Shown here: in pieces, positions 1 to 5,680 of the stretch
Position numbering within the stretch: position 1 is the stretch's first letter
Layout of the letters: each line of letters opens with the position of its first letter
Assembly (NCBI GenBank): GCA_025455225.1
Contig: JALOMY010000079.1
Coordinates: forward strand, 1-9,805
Reading direction: 5' to 3'
DNA length: 9,805 nucleotides
Origin: Cyclobacteriaceae bacterium
Lineage (GTDB): Bacteria; Bacteroidota; Bacteroidia; Cytophagales; Cyclobacteriaceae
Notes under the pieces: model-generated
What the model was told of the DNA's origin: nothing
The model's database searches: none
Seen by the model: the letters and a program-made list of their open reading frames with translations, nothing else
Translations under genes and position numbers: made by a program

Positions 1-366
1 ATATCCGCCAAAACTGCATCCGGCTGTTGCTACCCGCATCACCCCGGTTTCATGTTGCATAAAGGGAACCAGTTCTTCAAACAAAAACCGGTCATACCAG
101 ATGTGATTCTGAACGCGCTGCGAAGGATGGATGCTTTTATTGTACCAGCTCATCGAGTCAATTCCATCCGGACAATAGATTTTTACCAGGCCTTCTTCGA
201 GGAACCAGGAAACACTTTCGATCAGTTTGAAATCTTTATTTTCATAATAGCTGCCCATTGAGGTAGGAAACAAGATTACCGGGTAACCGCGTGTTCCGAA
301 TGCAAGTGTGCCGATATCCCGGCCGAGATTGGGTGAATACCATTTATGGAAATGTTCGTGCGGCAT
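1..366 (-). CDS. Alpha/beta-hydrolase esterase, N-terminal part (cut by window edge)
   Basis: Reading leftward from the ATG at 366-364, an uninterrupted frame of 122 residues runs off the window. The start is well fixed: an in-frame TAA lies upstream with no other ATG, GTG or TTG in between. The protein begins MPHEHFHKWYSPNLGRD and has no signal peptide, so it should be cytosolic. The last visible residues, RVATAGCSFGGY, contain a GxSxG nucleophile elbow (G116, C117, S118, F119, G120) after a hydrophobic strand, as in alpha/beta hydrolases. The stretch GYPVILFPTSMGSYYE (about 28-42) looks like the first core strand and oxyanion region. The catalytic acid and histidine lie beyond the edge. From memory it resembles the putative esterases of COG4947; the substrate is unknown. 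It diverges from a second esterase at 446 across a short shared promoter region, which suggests related roles. Confidence 0.82.
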   Translation of the reverse strand, partial: MPHEHFHKWYSPNLGRDIGTLAFGTRGYPVILFPTSMGSYYENKDFKLIESVSWFLEEGLVKIYCPDGIDSMSWYNKSIHPSQRVQNHIWYDRFLFEELVPFMQHETGVMRVATAGCSFGGY

Positions 367-386
367 ACAATGGGGTGTTATCGATG

Positions 387-399
387 GTTTACAGTAAAC
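387..399. promoter_or_regulatory. Perfect 13-base palindrome, candidate operator
   Basis: GTTTAC and GTAAAC are exact inverted copies around a single central A. The site lies in the divergent esterase intergenic region, immediately left of the rightward TAnnTTTG element at 403-410, where a regulator could cover the spacer of that promoter. The symmetry is seen directly; the operator role is inference. It may also be chance in AT-rich DNA. Confidence 0.35.
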
Positions 400-402
400 T
401 TA

Positions 403-423
403 TATTTTTGCTCAGCAAAAGTA
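403..423. promoter_or_regulatory. Face-to-face TAnnTTTG elements in a near-palindrome (divergent promoter)
   Basis: TATTTTTG at 403-410 on the plus strand and TACTTTTG at 423-416 on the minus strand both match the Bacteroidota -7 consensus TAnnTTTG. Together they form a 21-base dyad centred on C413, with one non-complementary pair (405/421). The plus element points to the esterase at 446 and the minus element to the esterase at 366. No TTG (-33) lies at the usual 17-23 base spacing on either side, so the promoter call is moderate. If both are used, their transcription starts would overlap and polymerase could occupy only one direction at a time. Confidence 0.4.
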
Positions 424-445
424 CCGATAAACCAAATTTATTTTT

Positions 446-1258
446 TTGACTTCCGCACATCATTATCACCTGGAACAATTAACCGATGTACATTCCAAAT
501 TGCTGGATCGGGATACCATCGTTGACATTTATTTGCCCTACCAGTTTGAAGAGGCACAACATCCGTTTCCTTTATTGATCTTAAACGATGGGCAGGATGG
601 GAAAGACATCGGTCTAAAAGCCACGCTTGAGGATTTGACATTGCATAAAACCATACGCGATACCATTGTTGTGGCGGTGCATGCCGGTGACCGCATGCAG
701 GAGTACGGAGTTGCCGGCAAGCCGGATTTTAAAAAGAGGGGAAGCAAGGCCAAAGATTACACCCGTTTTATTATGACGGAATTGATTCCATACATTCATT
801 ACCGGTATTCGATTTCCAATAAAAAAGAAGACCGCGCCATTGCCGGCTTCTCCCTGGGGGGACTTTCGGCCGTTGATATTGCGTGGCACCAGGCCGATTA
901 CTTTGGCAAAGTAGGTGCGTTCAGCGGATCGTTCTGGTGGCGGAAACGCGATGCAAAATCACGGCTGTATTCAGAATCGCGTGACCGCATTATGCACTCG
1001 GTTATACGGGGCGGCCGATACAAGAAGGGCTTGCGATTCTGGTTTCAGACCGGAACACTTGATGAAAAAGCCGACCGGAATAAAAACGGTGTGATTGATT
1101 CCATCGATGATACACTCGATCTGATTGTAGAACTTGCCAAAAAAGGTTACCGCCCCTTTCACGATATTCAATACCTTGAAATAGAAGGTGGTGAACACAA
1201 CCTTAAAACCTGGAAGGAAGCCATGCCTGATTTTTTAAAATGGGCATTTGGAAAGTAA
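446..1258 (+). CDS. Putative esterase, alpha/beta hydrolase (esterase D/enterochelin-esterase-like)
   Basis: This 270-residue protein has the layout of the putative-esterase family (PF00756). A core strand PFPLLILNDGQDG lies at about 40-52. The nucleophile elbow AGFSLGGLSA has S136 within G134-x-S-x-G138. The likely acid is in FQTGTLDE (D206), and the histidine is H251 in EGGEHNLKTW. There is no signal peptide, so it is probably cytosolic. The start is TTG at 446-448: an in-frame TAA sits at 428-430, only ATT at 440 could be an alternative, and the first ATG codes for residue 84, inside the fold. Between the acid and the histidine lies DRNKNGVIDSID (210-221), which has the spacing of a calcium-binding EF-hand/dockerin loop. 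The substrate cannot be told from sequence. It diverges from another esterase at 366 and ends 7 bases from the convergent oxidoreductase gene. Confidence 0.85.
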   Translation: MTSAHHYHLEQLTDVHSKLLDRDTIVDIYLPYQFEEAQHPFPLLILNDGQDGKDIGLKATLEDLTLHKTIRDTIVVAVHAGDRMQEYGVAGKPDFKKRGSKAKDYTRFIMTELIPYIHYRYSISNKKEDRAIAGFSLGGLSAVDIAWHQADYFGKVGAFSGSFWWRKRDAKSRLYSESRDRIMHSVIRGGRYKKGLRFWFQTGTLDEKADRNKNGVIDSIDDTLDLIVELAKKGYRPFHDIQYLEIEGGEHNLKTWKEAMPDFLKWAFGK

Positions 1259-1274
1259 CCTCTAATCAGGGGTT
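1257..1274 (+). terminator. Small hairpin at the convergent gene ends, weak terminator candidate
   Basis: AACCTCT (1257-1263) and AGGGGTT (1268-1274) pair over seven positions, with one G-U wobble and an AATC loop in plus-strand RNA. The hairpin overlaps the esterase stop codon and lies in the 7-base gap to the convergent gene. No run of U follows, and the minus-strand copy has a C-A mismatch. It could limit read-through, but it is a weak example. Confidence 0.25.
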
Positions 1275-2348
1275 TAACCAAAGATCAATCGGTTTGCTTA
1301 CCTTGGGCGTGAACGGTAAATCAATTTTTTTTCCTTGCCCGGCTGAGGCATAAGCAGCGTAGATCACCTCAAGAACTTTTCTTCCCAACTCACCCGTAAC
1401 CAGCGGTTCCTTGTTGGTGCGCACACAATCAATGAAATGTTTCAATTCATGCGGGTAACCCTGGTTGAATGCCTCTTCGAAAATTGGGAAGCTCCAGCCA
1501 GCGGTTGTGTCGGCTTTTTCCATGGCATATCCATAGCCCTTGCGGCTGTATGCAAGCGCAGCATTGCCCCGGAACAAATCGGCATACACCACACCTTCAG
1601 TTCCGTAGACTTCACAAAAATCTTCCATACCTCCGTGCTTGGCCCAGCTGTTCTCGGCAACACCAATGGCACCGCTTTCAAATTCAACAATAACCACAGA
1701 ATTGTCTTCACCTTTGGTGCGTCCTTTGTGAAATACCGTATGCATGCTTGACTTTACACTGACCACCCGCTCATTGTTCAACATCCAGAAAAACCAACCG
1801 AAAGCATGGCACCCCATATCCATCAGAACTCCGCCTCCTGCCTGGTTAACATCGTAGAACCAATCGGAATGCGGACCGGAATGTTTTTCGGCTTGTTTAA
1901 GCATGTAGATGTTGCCCACAGCACCTTCTTTCACCATGCTGCGAACGCGTTCGTATTTAGGAGCAAAGCAAAGCTCTTCTGCATACATCAACTTCACACC
2001 TGCATCGGCACAGGCTTTAATCATGGCATCCGCTTCTTCCAGCGTTACCGCTAAAGGCTTTTCAATAATAATGTGCTTTTTTGCAGCGGCTGCCTTCAAG
2101 GTTGCTTCAGCATGAAGAAAATTAGGAAGGCAAATATCTACAACTTCACATCCTGATTTGGCAATCAACTCATCGATTGAAGAATAGGCCTGGGGTATAT
2201 GATGCTTCTGTGCAAAGGCTTGTGCACGCTTAAGGTCACGCGAATACACCGCTACCACTTCGGCATCGGGCACAAAGCGATGATAACTTTCCATATGGAT
2301 ATCGGCAATAAAACCTGATCCAAGCAAGGCAACTTTTGTTCGATCCAT
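1266..2348 (-). CDS. Gfo/Idh/MocA-family NAD(P)-dependent oxidoreductase
   Basis: The 360-residue protein has the family's two-domain build. An N-terminal Rossmann fold begins KVALLGSGFIADIH with the dinucleotide-binding GSGFIA (10-15). The hallmark EKPLA (E96, K97, P98) follows the sixth strand, with K97 the usual catalytic lysine. The C-terminal substrate domain contains GGGVLMDMGCHAFGW, with D177 and H181 where family members carry catalytic acid/base residues. The length is normal for the family. Members oxidise or reduce sugar or cyclitol hydroxyls, or cleave biliverdin-like substrates, so the substrate cannot be assigned. There is no signal peptide or Tat motif, so it is cytosolic. The ATG at 2348 is the natural start, placing the Rossmann glycines ten residues in. 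It lies 54 bases downstream of queG on the same strand, so co-transcription is possible but no functional link is evident. Confidence 0.88.
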   Translation of the reverse strand: MDRTKVALLGSGFIADIHMESYHRFVPDAEVVAVYSRDLKRAQAFAQKHHIPQAYSSIDELIAKSGCEVVDICLPNFLHAEATLKAAAAKKHIIIEKPLAVTLEEADAMIKACADAGVKLMYAEELCFAPKYERVRSMVKEGAVGNIYMLKQAEKHSGPHSDWFYDVNQAGGGVLMDMGCHAFGWFFWMLNNERVVSVKSSMHTVFHKGRTKGEDNSVVIVEFESGAIGVAENSWAKHGGMEDFCEVYGTEGVVYADLFRGNAALAYSRKGYGYAMEKADTTAGWSFPIFEEAFNQGYPHELKHFIDCVRTNKEPLVTGELGRKVLEVIYAAYASAGQGKKIDLPFTPKVSKPIDLWLNP

Positions 2349-2402
2349 ACTTATAATTTAAAATTTAACGGGATTATTGAAAGTCTTTTCAAGAACTGAA
2401 TA

Positions 2403-3323
2403 TTACTCAGAAACAAAATCAATATTTCGTTTTAAACCAAGAAATCCGGTGCGCTTCAACGCTGATTTTTTAAATATTTTTTGAAAAACCTCTTCGGTAA
2501 TTTCTTTCCACTCCAGGTTTTGCAAATCAGGATGCGGCATAAACCTTGGCTCCTGATGGGGTTTGGAAAATCGGTTCCAGGGGCATACATCCTGGCAGAT
2601 ATCACATCCGAAAATCCAGTTTTCGAATTTTCCTTTTACCTCTTGCGGTATTTCTTCTTTTAACTCGATTGTGAAATAGGAAATGCATTGGCTGCCATCC
2701 ACTACATAGGGTTGAGGAATGGCCCCGGTTGGGCACGCATCCATGCAGGCGGTGCAAGTGCCGCAATAATCTTCTATGGCACCATCGTATTCCAGTTCCA
2801 GGTCAATAATCAGTTCAGCCAAAAAGAAAAAACTTCCCATAGTTCGGTTAAGCAGCAGGGAGTTTTTACCGATCCACCCTAATCCGGATTTGGCTGCCCA
2901 GGCCCGCTCCATCACCGGTGCTGAATCAACAAAAGCGCGGCCTTCAACGTGCCCGATTTTTTCGTGGAGCCGGTTCATGAATTCGTTAAGCTTTTCTTTG
3001 ATTACGAAGTGATAATCTTCACCATAGGCATACTTGGCAATCTTGATCGAACCTTTTTCATTAAGGTCTTTCTCAGGATAGTAATTAAAGATGAGGCTGA
3101 TGACTGACTTTGCACCAGGAAGGAGTTTCGTGGGATCAAGCCGTTTATCAAAATGGTTTTCCAGGTAGTGCATCTTTCCCTGGTAATTTTTTTTAAGCCA
3201 TGTTTCCAGCCTGGGTGCCTCTTCCTCAAGAAATTCAGCTCGGGAAATTCCACAAAATGAAAATCCCAGTTCCCGAGCTGTTGTTTTTATATAAAGGGTA
3301 TTGTTAGACGTTGACTGATTCAA
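2403..3323 (-). CDS. queG: Epoxyqueuosine reductase QueG
   Basis: QueG is the cobalamin-dependent iron-sulfur enzyme that reduces epoxyqueuosine to queuosine in the anticodon of certain tRNAs. Numbering from the TTG start (306 residues), VDSAPVMER carries the proposed proton donor D133. The first [4Fe-4S] set is C187, C190, C193, C197 (CGTCTACMDACP). The second is C213, C240, C243, C247 (CDICQDVCPW). The C-terminus is short, without the long HEAT-repeat extension of some homologues, as is usual in Bacteroidota. The frame stays open to an ATG at 3419, but that start would add 32 non-conserved residues and overlap the divergent hydrolase gene by 65 bases. TTG at 3323-3321 gives MNQSTSNNTLYIKTTARELGF, which matches the family's normal N-terminus. 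ruvB lies further upstream on the same strand, separated by the hydrolase gene. Confidence 0.93.
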   Translation of the reverse strand: MNQSTSNNTLYIKTTARELGFSFCGISRAEFLEEEAPRLETWLKKNYQGKMHYLENHFDKRLDPTKLLPGAKSVISLIFNYYPEKDLNEKGSIKIAKYAYGEDYHFVIKEKLNEFMNRLHEKIGHVEGRAFVDSAPVMERAWAAKSGLGWIGKNSLLLNRTMGSFFFLAELIIDLELEYDGAIEDYCGTCTACMDACPTGAIPQPYVVDGSQCISYFTIELKEEIPQEVKGKFENWIFGCDICQDVCPWNRFSKPHQEPRFMPHPDLQNLEWKEITEEVFQKIFKKSALKRTGFLGLKRNIDFVSE

Positions 3324-3354
3324 GAACTTGATGGTTGAATAATATACAAATTCA

Positions 3355-4530
3355 ATGATTAAAGATAATGTATTCGCTTGCAAGATAACCTGCCTTCTTG
3401 CTTTGTTGGTGGCCTGCACGTTCTCACCAGCCTTTACACAAGGTGCTTATTTTCCGTCTGCGGGCAGTTGGGACAAGCGATCAGCCACCTCGCTTGGATT
3501 CAATGAACAGAAATTGAAAGAAGCAGTCGCATTTGCAGAAGCGAATGAATATAAAGGATCGCGCGATTTGCGAATTGCAACGCTTGAGTCTTTTTCGCAC
3601 GAACCTTATCATCAATTGGTTGGCCCCACTAAAAAGCGGGGAGGGCCTGCAGGAGTGATTATTCGTAAAGGATATGTTGTTGCTCAGTGGGGTGATGTAG
3701 ATCGTGTAGACATGACCTTCAGTGTAACGAAAAGTTTCCTGGCCTCTATAGCAGGAATAGCATACGACCGAAGACGCATAACCAGTTTCGATGATCGCGT
3801 GAACCGTTATGTTTGGGATCATACCTTTGAAGGAGCGCACAATGAAAAAATTTCGTGGCGTCATCTGCTCACGCAGTCTTCTGATTGGTCGGGTGATTTG
3901 TTTGGTATGCCCGACTGGGCTGATCGCCCTCCAAGGGATGGTGATGTTAGCGTTTGGAAAAACCGCAAGCTGAACGAACCCGGAACGATGTTTGAGTATA
4001 ATGATGTTCGGGTAAACGTTCTTTCGTATTCGTTACTGCAGGTTCTGCGTGAACCCTTACCAAAGATTTTAAGGGAGGCCCTTATGGATCCAATCGGATC
4101 ATCGGTAACCTGGCGTTGGTATGGCTATGAAAATTCCTGGGTAACTATAGATGGATTACAGGTTCAATCGGTTAGTGGTGGAGGACATTCCGGTGGAGGT
4201 ATGTTTATCAACACAACTGACATGGCGCGGTTCGGATATCTCTTTCTCAGAAACGGAAACTGGAGCGGTAAACAATTACTTTCTACGGATTTTATCCAAG
4301 CTGTTCAGCAACCTTCTGCCGCCAATCCGGCCTATGGATTCTTATGGTGGCTTAATAAGGGAAATTCGAAGTGGCCCGGTGTTAGTGAATCAGTGTTTTA
4401 TGCATCCGGTTTTGGAGGCAACTTCATTGTCATCGATCAGCAAAACGATCTGTTGATTGTTACCCGATGGCTTGATCCTCCCAAAATTGGTGAGATGGTA
4501 AAGTTGGTTACAGAATCGATAATGAAATAA
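3355..4530 (+). CDS. Exported serine hydrolase, beta-lactamase/class C PBP-like
   Basis: This 391-residue protein belongs to the serine beta-lactamase-like superfamily (PF00144). The nucleophile motif is SVTK (S123-K126) in TFSVTKSFLAS. The second motif is EYNDV (Y215, N216). A glycine-rich GGGHSGGGMF (275-284) and ASGFGGN (350-356) lie where the third active-site strand is expected. The N-terminus has lysines, then the hydrophobic run ITCLLALLVA, so it is exported. LVAC ending at C21 could be a lipobox. Otherwise signal peptidase I could cut near residue 30 (AFTQG). Family members include esterases, amidases and D-amino-acid peptidases, so the substrate is not predictable. It is transcribed against ruvB (12 bases between stops) and away from queG (31 bases between starts), so it is probably transcribed alone. 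No clear TAnnTTTG element is visible upstream. Confidence 0.88.
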   Translation: MIKDNVFACKITCLLALLVACTFSPAFTQGAYFPSAGSWDKRSATSLGFNEQKLKEAVAFAEANEYKGSRDLRIATLESFSHEPYHQLVGPTKKRGGPAGVIIRKGYVVAQWGDVDRVDMTFSVTKSFLASIAGIAYDRRRITSFDDRVNRYVWDHTFEGAHNEKISWRHLLTQSSDWSGDLFGMPDWADRPPRDGDVSVWKNRKLNEPGTMFEYNDVRVNVLSYSLLQVLREPLPKILREALMDPIGSSVTWRWYGYENSWVTIDGLQVQSVSGGGHSGGGMFINTTDMARFGYLFLRNGNWSGKQLLSTDFIQAVQQPSAANPAYGFLWWLNKGNSKWPGVSESVFYASGFGGNFIVIDQQNDLLIVTRWLDPPKIGEMVKLVTESIMK

Positions 4531-4542
4531 TCTTCTGAAACC

Positions 4543-5574
4543 TCAATCAAACAAACCCGGACCTTTGCCGGTAGGGGGTGTAATCTTTAAATGTTGGTAG
4601 GCGCGTTCGGTTGCTTCCCGGCCGCGGGAGGTACGCTTAATGTATCCTTCCTGAATCAGAAAAGGTTCGTAAACTTCTTCAATGGTTTCTGCTTCTTCGC
4701 CCACGGCTGTGGCAATTGTGGAAATGCCTACAGGCCCTCCTTTAAACTTTTCAATGATTGTCATCAAAATCCGGTTGTCCATTTCGTCCAAACCGTTTTC
4801 ATCTACATCGAGTGCCTTTAACGCCAGCTGGGCAATGGCCAGTGTAATGGTGCCATCGCCTTTGATTTGTGCAAAGTCACGCGTTCGTCTTAATAGCGTA
4901 TTGGCGATACGAGGTGTACCGCGGCTTCTGCGGGCAATTTCAAAAGCAGCTTCTTTATCAATCGGAGTATTTAAAATCCGGGCCGACCGGTGAATGATGG
5001 TGTGCAATAAACCCGAGTCGTAATATTCCAGCCGGGCATTGATTCCAAAACGGGCGCGAAGCGGAGAGGTAAGTAGTCCGGCACGGGTGGTTGCTCCAAT
5101 CAGCGTAAAGGGGTTCAGACCAATTTGGATAGATCGTGCATTCGGTCCGGTATCGAGCATAATGTCGATCTTGAAATCTTCCATGGCCGAATACAGGTAC
5201 TCTTCAACGATGGGATTAAGACGGTGGATTTCATCAATGAACAACACATCATGAGGCTCGAGATTGGTAAGCAAACCGGCAAGGTCACTGGGTTTATCAA
5301 GAACGGGTCCTGAAGTAATTTTGATGCGTGTCTCCAGTTCATTAGCGATTATGTACGATAAGGTAGTCTTGCCCAATCCCGGAGGACCATGAAGCAAAAC
5401 ATGATCGAGTGGTTCACTTCGTTGCCGCGCAGCCTGAACGAACACCTTAATGTTTTCAACCACTTTGTGCTGCCCTGTAAAATCATGAAAGGAAAGCGGT
5501 CTCAGCGCTTTTTCAAATTCCTTCTCAGCGGCCGACTGGCCTTCTAAATCACCCCGCAGATAATCCTCACGCAT
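4543..5574 (-). CDS. ruvB: Holliday junction branch migration ATPase RuvB
   Basis: RuvB is the hexameric AAA+ motor that, with RuvA, drives branch migration of Holliday junctions in recombinational repair. The 343-residue protein has the usual length and all main motifs: Walker A GPPGLGKTT (63-71), Walker B LFIDE with D114-E115 followed by IHR, sensor 1 GATTRAG (160-166), the arginine finger R173 in TSPLRARFG, sensor 2 R222 in GTPRIAN, and the C-terminal winged-helix end KRTSRGREAT (313-322). The N-terminal SFHDFTGQ motif is also present. ATG at 5574 gives MREDYLRGD, a normal start. A possible -7 element lies at 5588-5596. The gene ends 12 bases from the convergent serine hydrolase, so it appears to be transcribed alone. 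Nothing indicates loss of function. Confidence 0.97.
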   Translation of the reverse strand: MREDYLRGDLEGQSAAEKEFEKALRPLSFHDFTGQHKVVENIKVFVQAARQRSEPLDHVLLHGPPGLGKTTLSYIIANELETRIKITSGPVLDKPSDLAGLLTNLEPHDVLFIDEIHRLNPIVEEYLYSAMEDFKIDIMLDTGPNARSIQIGLNPFTLIGATTRAGLLTSPLRARFGINARLEYYDSGLLHTIIHRSARILNTPIDKEAAFEIARRSRGTPRIANTLLRRTRDFAQIKGDGTITLAIAQLALKALDVDENGLDEMDNRILMTIIEKFKGGPVGISTIATAVGEEAETIEEVYEPFLIQEGYIKRTSRGREATERAYQHLKITPPTGKGPGLFD

Positions 5575-5587
5575 AACAATTGGTTTT

Positions 5588-5596
5588 GCGAAGGTA
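5588..5596 (-). promoter_or_regulatory. Candidate -7 element of ruvB
   Basis: On the minus strand this reads TACCTTCGC, one base off the common Bacteroidota form TAnnTTTGC. It sits 13 bases upstream of the ruvB ATG. The nearest upstream TTG is 26 bases away, longer than the usual 17-23, so the call is tentative. Confidence 0.3.
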
Positions 5597-5616
5597 CTTA
5601 TTAAAAACCGATTTGT

Positions 5617-5639
5617 TTAACGCAACAGTGTTGCATTAA
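5617..5639. promoter_or_regulatory. 23-base near-perfect dyad between ruvB and apbE, candidate operator
   Basis: The arms TTAACGCAACA and TGTTGCATTAA flank a central G and match at 10 of 11 positions. The inner 13 bases, GCAACAGTGTTGC, are a perfect palindrome. The right arm contains the TTG (5631-5633) that would be the -33 element of the apbE promoter, so a bound protein could repress apbE and perhaps ruvB. The same sequence could fold as an RNA hairpin if transcribed from further upstream. I do not recognise it as the site of a known regulator. Confidence 0.42.
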
Positions 5640-5658
5640 TTCAATTTCCATAACTTGC
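5631..5658 (+). promoter_or_regulatory. Candidate promoter of apbE
   Basis: TTG at 5631-5633 is followed after 17 bases by TAACTTGC (5651-5658). This resembles the Bacteroidota arrangement TTG-N17-23-TAnnTTTG, but with one T missing from the -7 element. It lies about 20 bases before the apbE ATG, which would leave a very short leader. Confidence 0.3.
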
Positions 5659-5680
5659 ATGCTCAATTTTCCCGAGCATG
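5658..5680 (+). promoter_or_regulatory. Inverted repeat enclosing the apbE start codon
   Basis: CATGCTC (5658-5664) and GAGCATG (5674-5680) are exact inverted copies around the 9-base loop AATTTTCCC. The second arm ends with the apbE ATG. In RNA a 7-base-pair stem would hide the start codon, provided transcription begins at or before 5658. With the candidate promoter at 5651-5658 the left arm may only be partly transcribed, so the role is uncertain. Confidence 0.3.

Noticed and set aside
52..261. Plus-strand open frame of 69 codons at the left edge
   Set aside because: It lies antisense to the esterase frame, which carries a clear GxSxG motif and a well-defined start. The plus-strand product shows no recognisable domain.
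1437..1751. Plus-strand frame of 104 codons inside the oxidoreductase gene
   Set aside because: Antisense to an intact Gfo/Idh/MocA gene; the sequence is low in recognisable structure and has no supporting start signals.
2349..2402. AT-rich queG-oxidoreductase gap considered as an independent promoter
   Set aside because: TAAATTTT resembles TAnnTTTG but lacks the final G, and the nearest TTG is 22 bases away with no other support, so it was not listed as a feature.
3481..3864. Minus-strand open frame of 127 codons inside the serine hydrolase gene
   Set aside because: The opposite strand carries the SxxK motif and signal peptide of a complete family member. The minus-strand product has no recognisable motif.
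4174..4200. Short repeat of GGTGGAGG in the serine hydrolase
   Set aside because: It encodes the glycine-rich GGGHSGGG motif expected near the active site, so protein selection explains it.
4549..4571. CCGG-rich inverted segment near the ruvB 3' end, considered as a terminator
   Set aside because: The pairing is short (CCGG...CCGG), lies within the ruvB coding end and has no T run on either strand.
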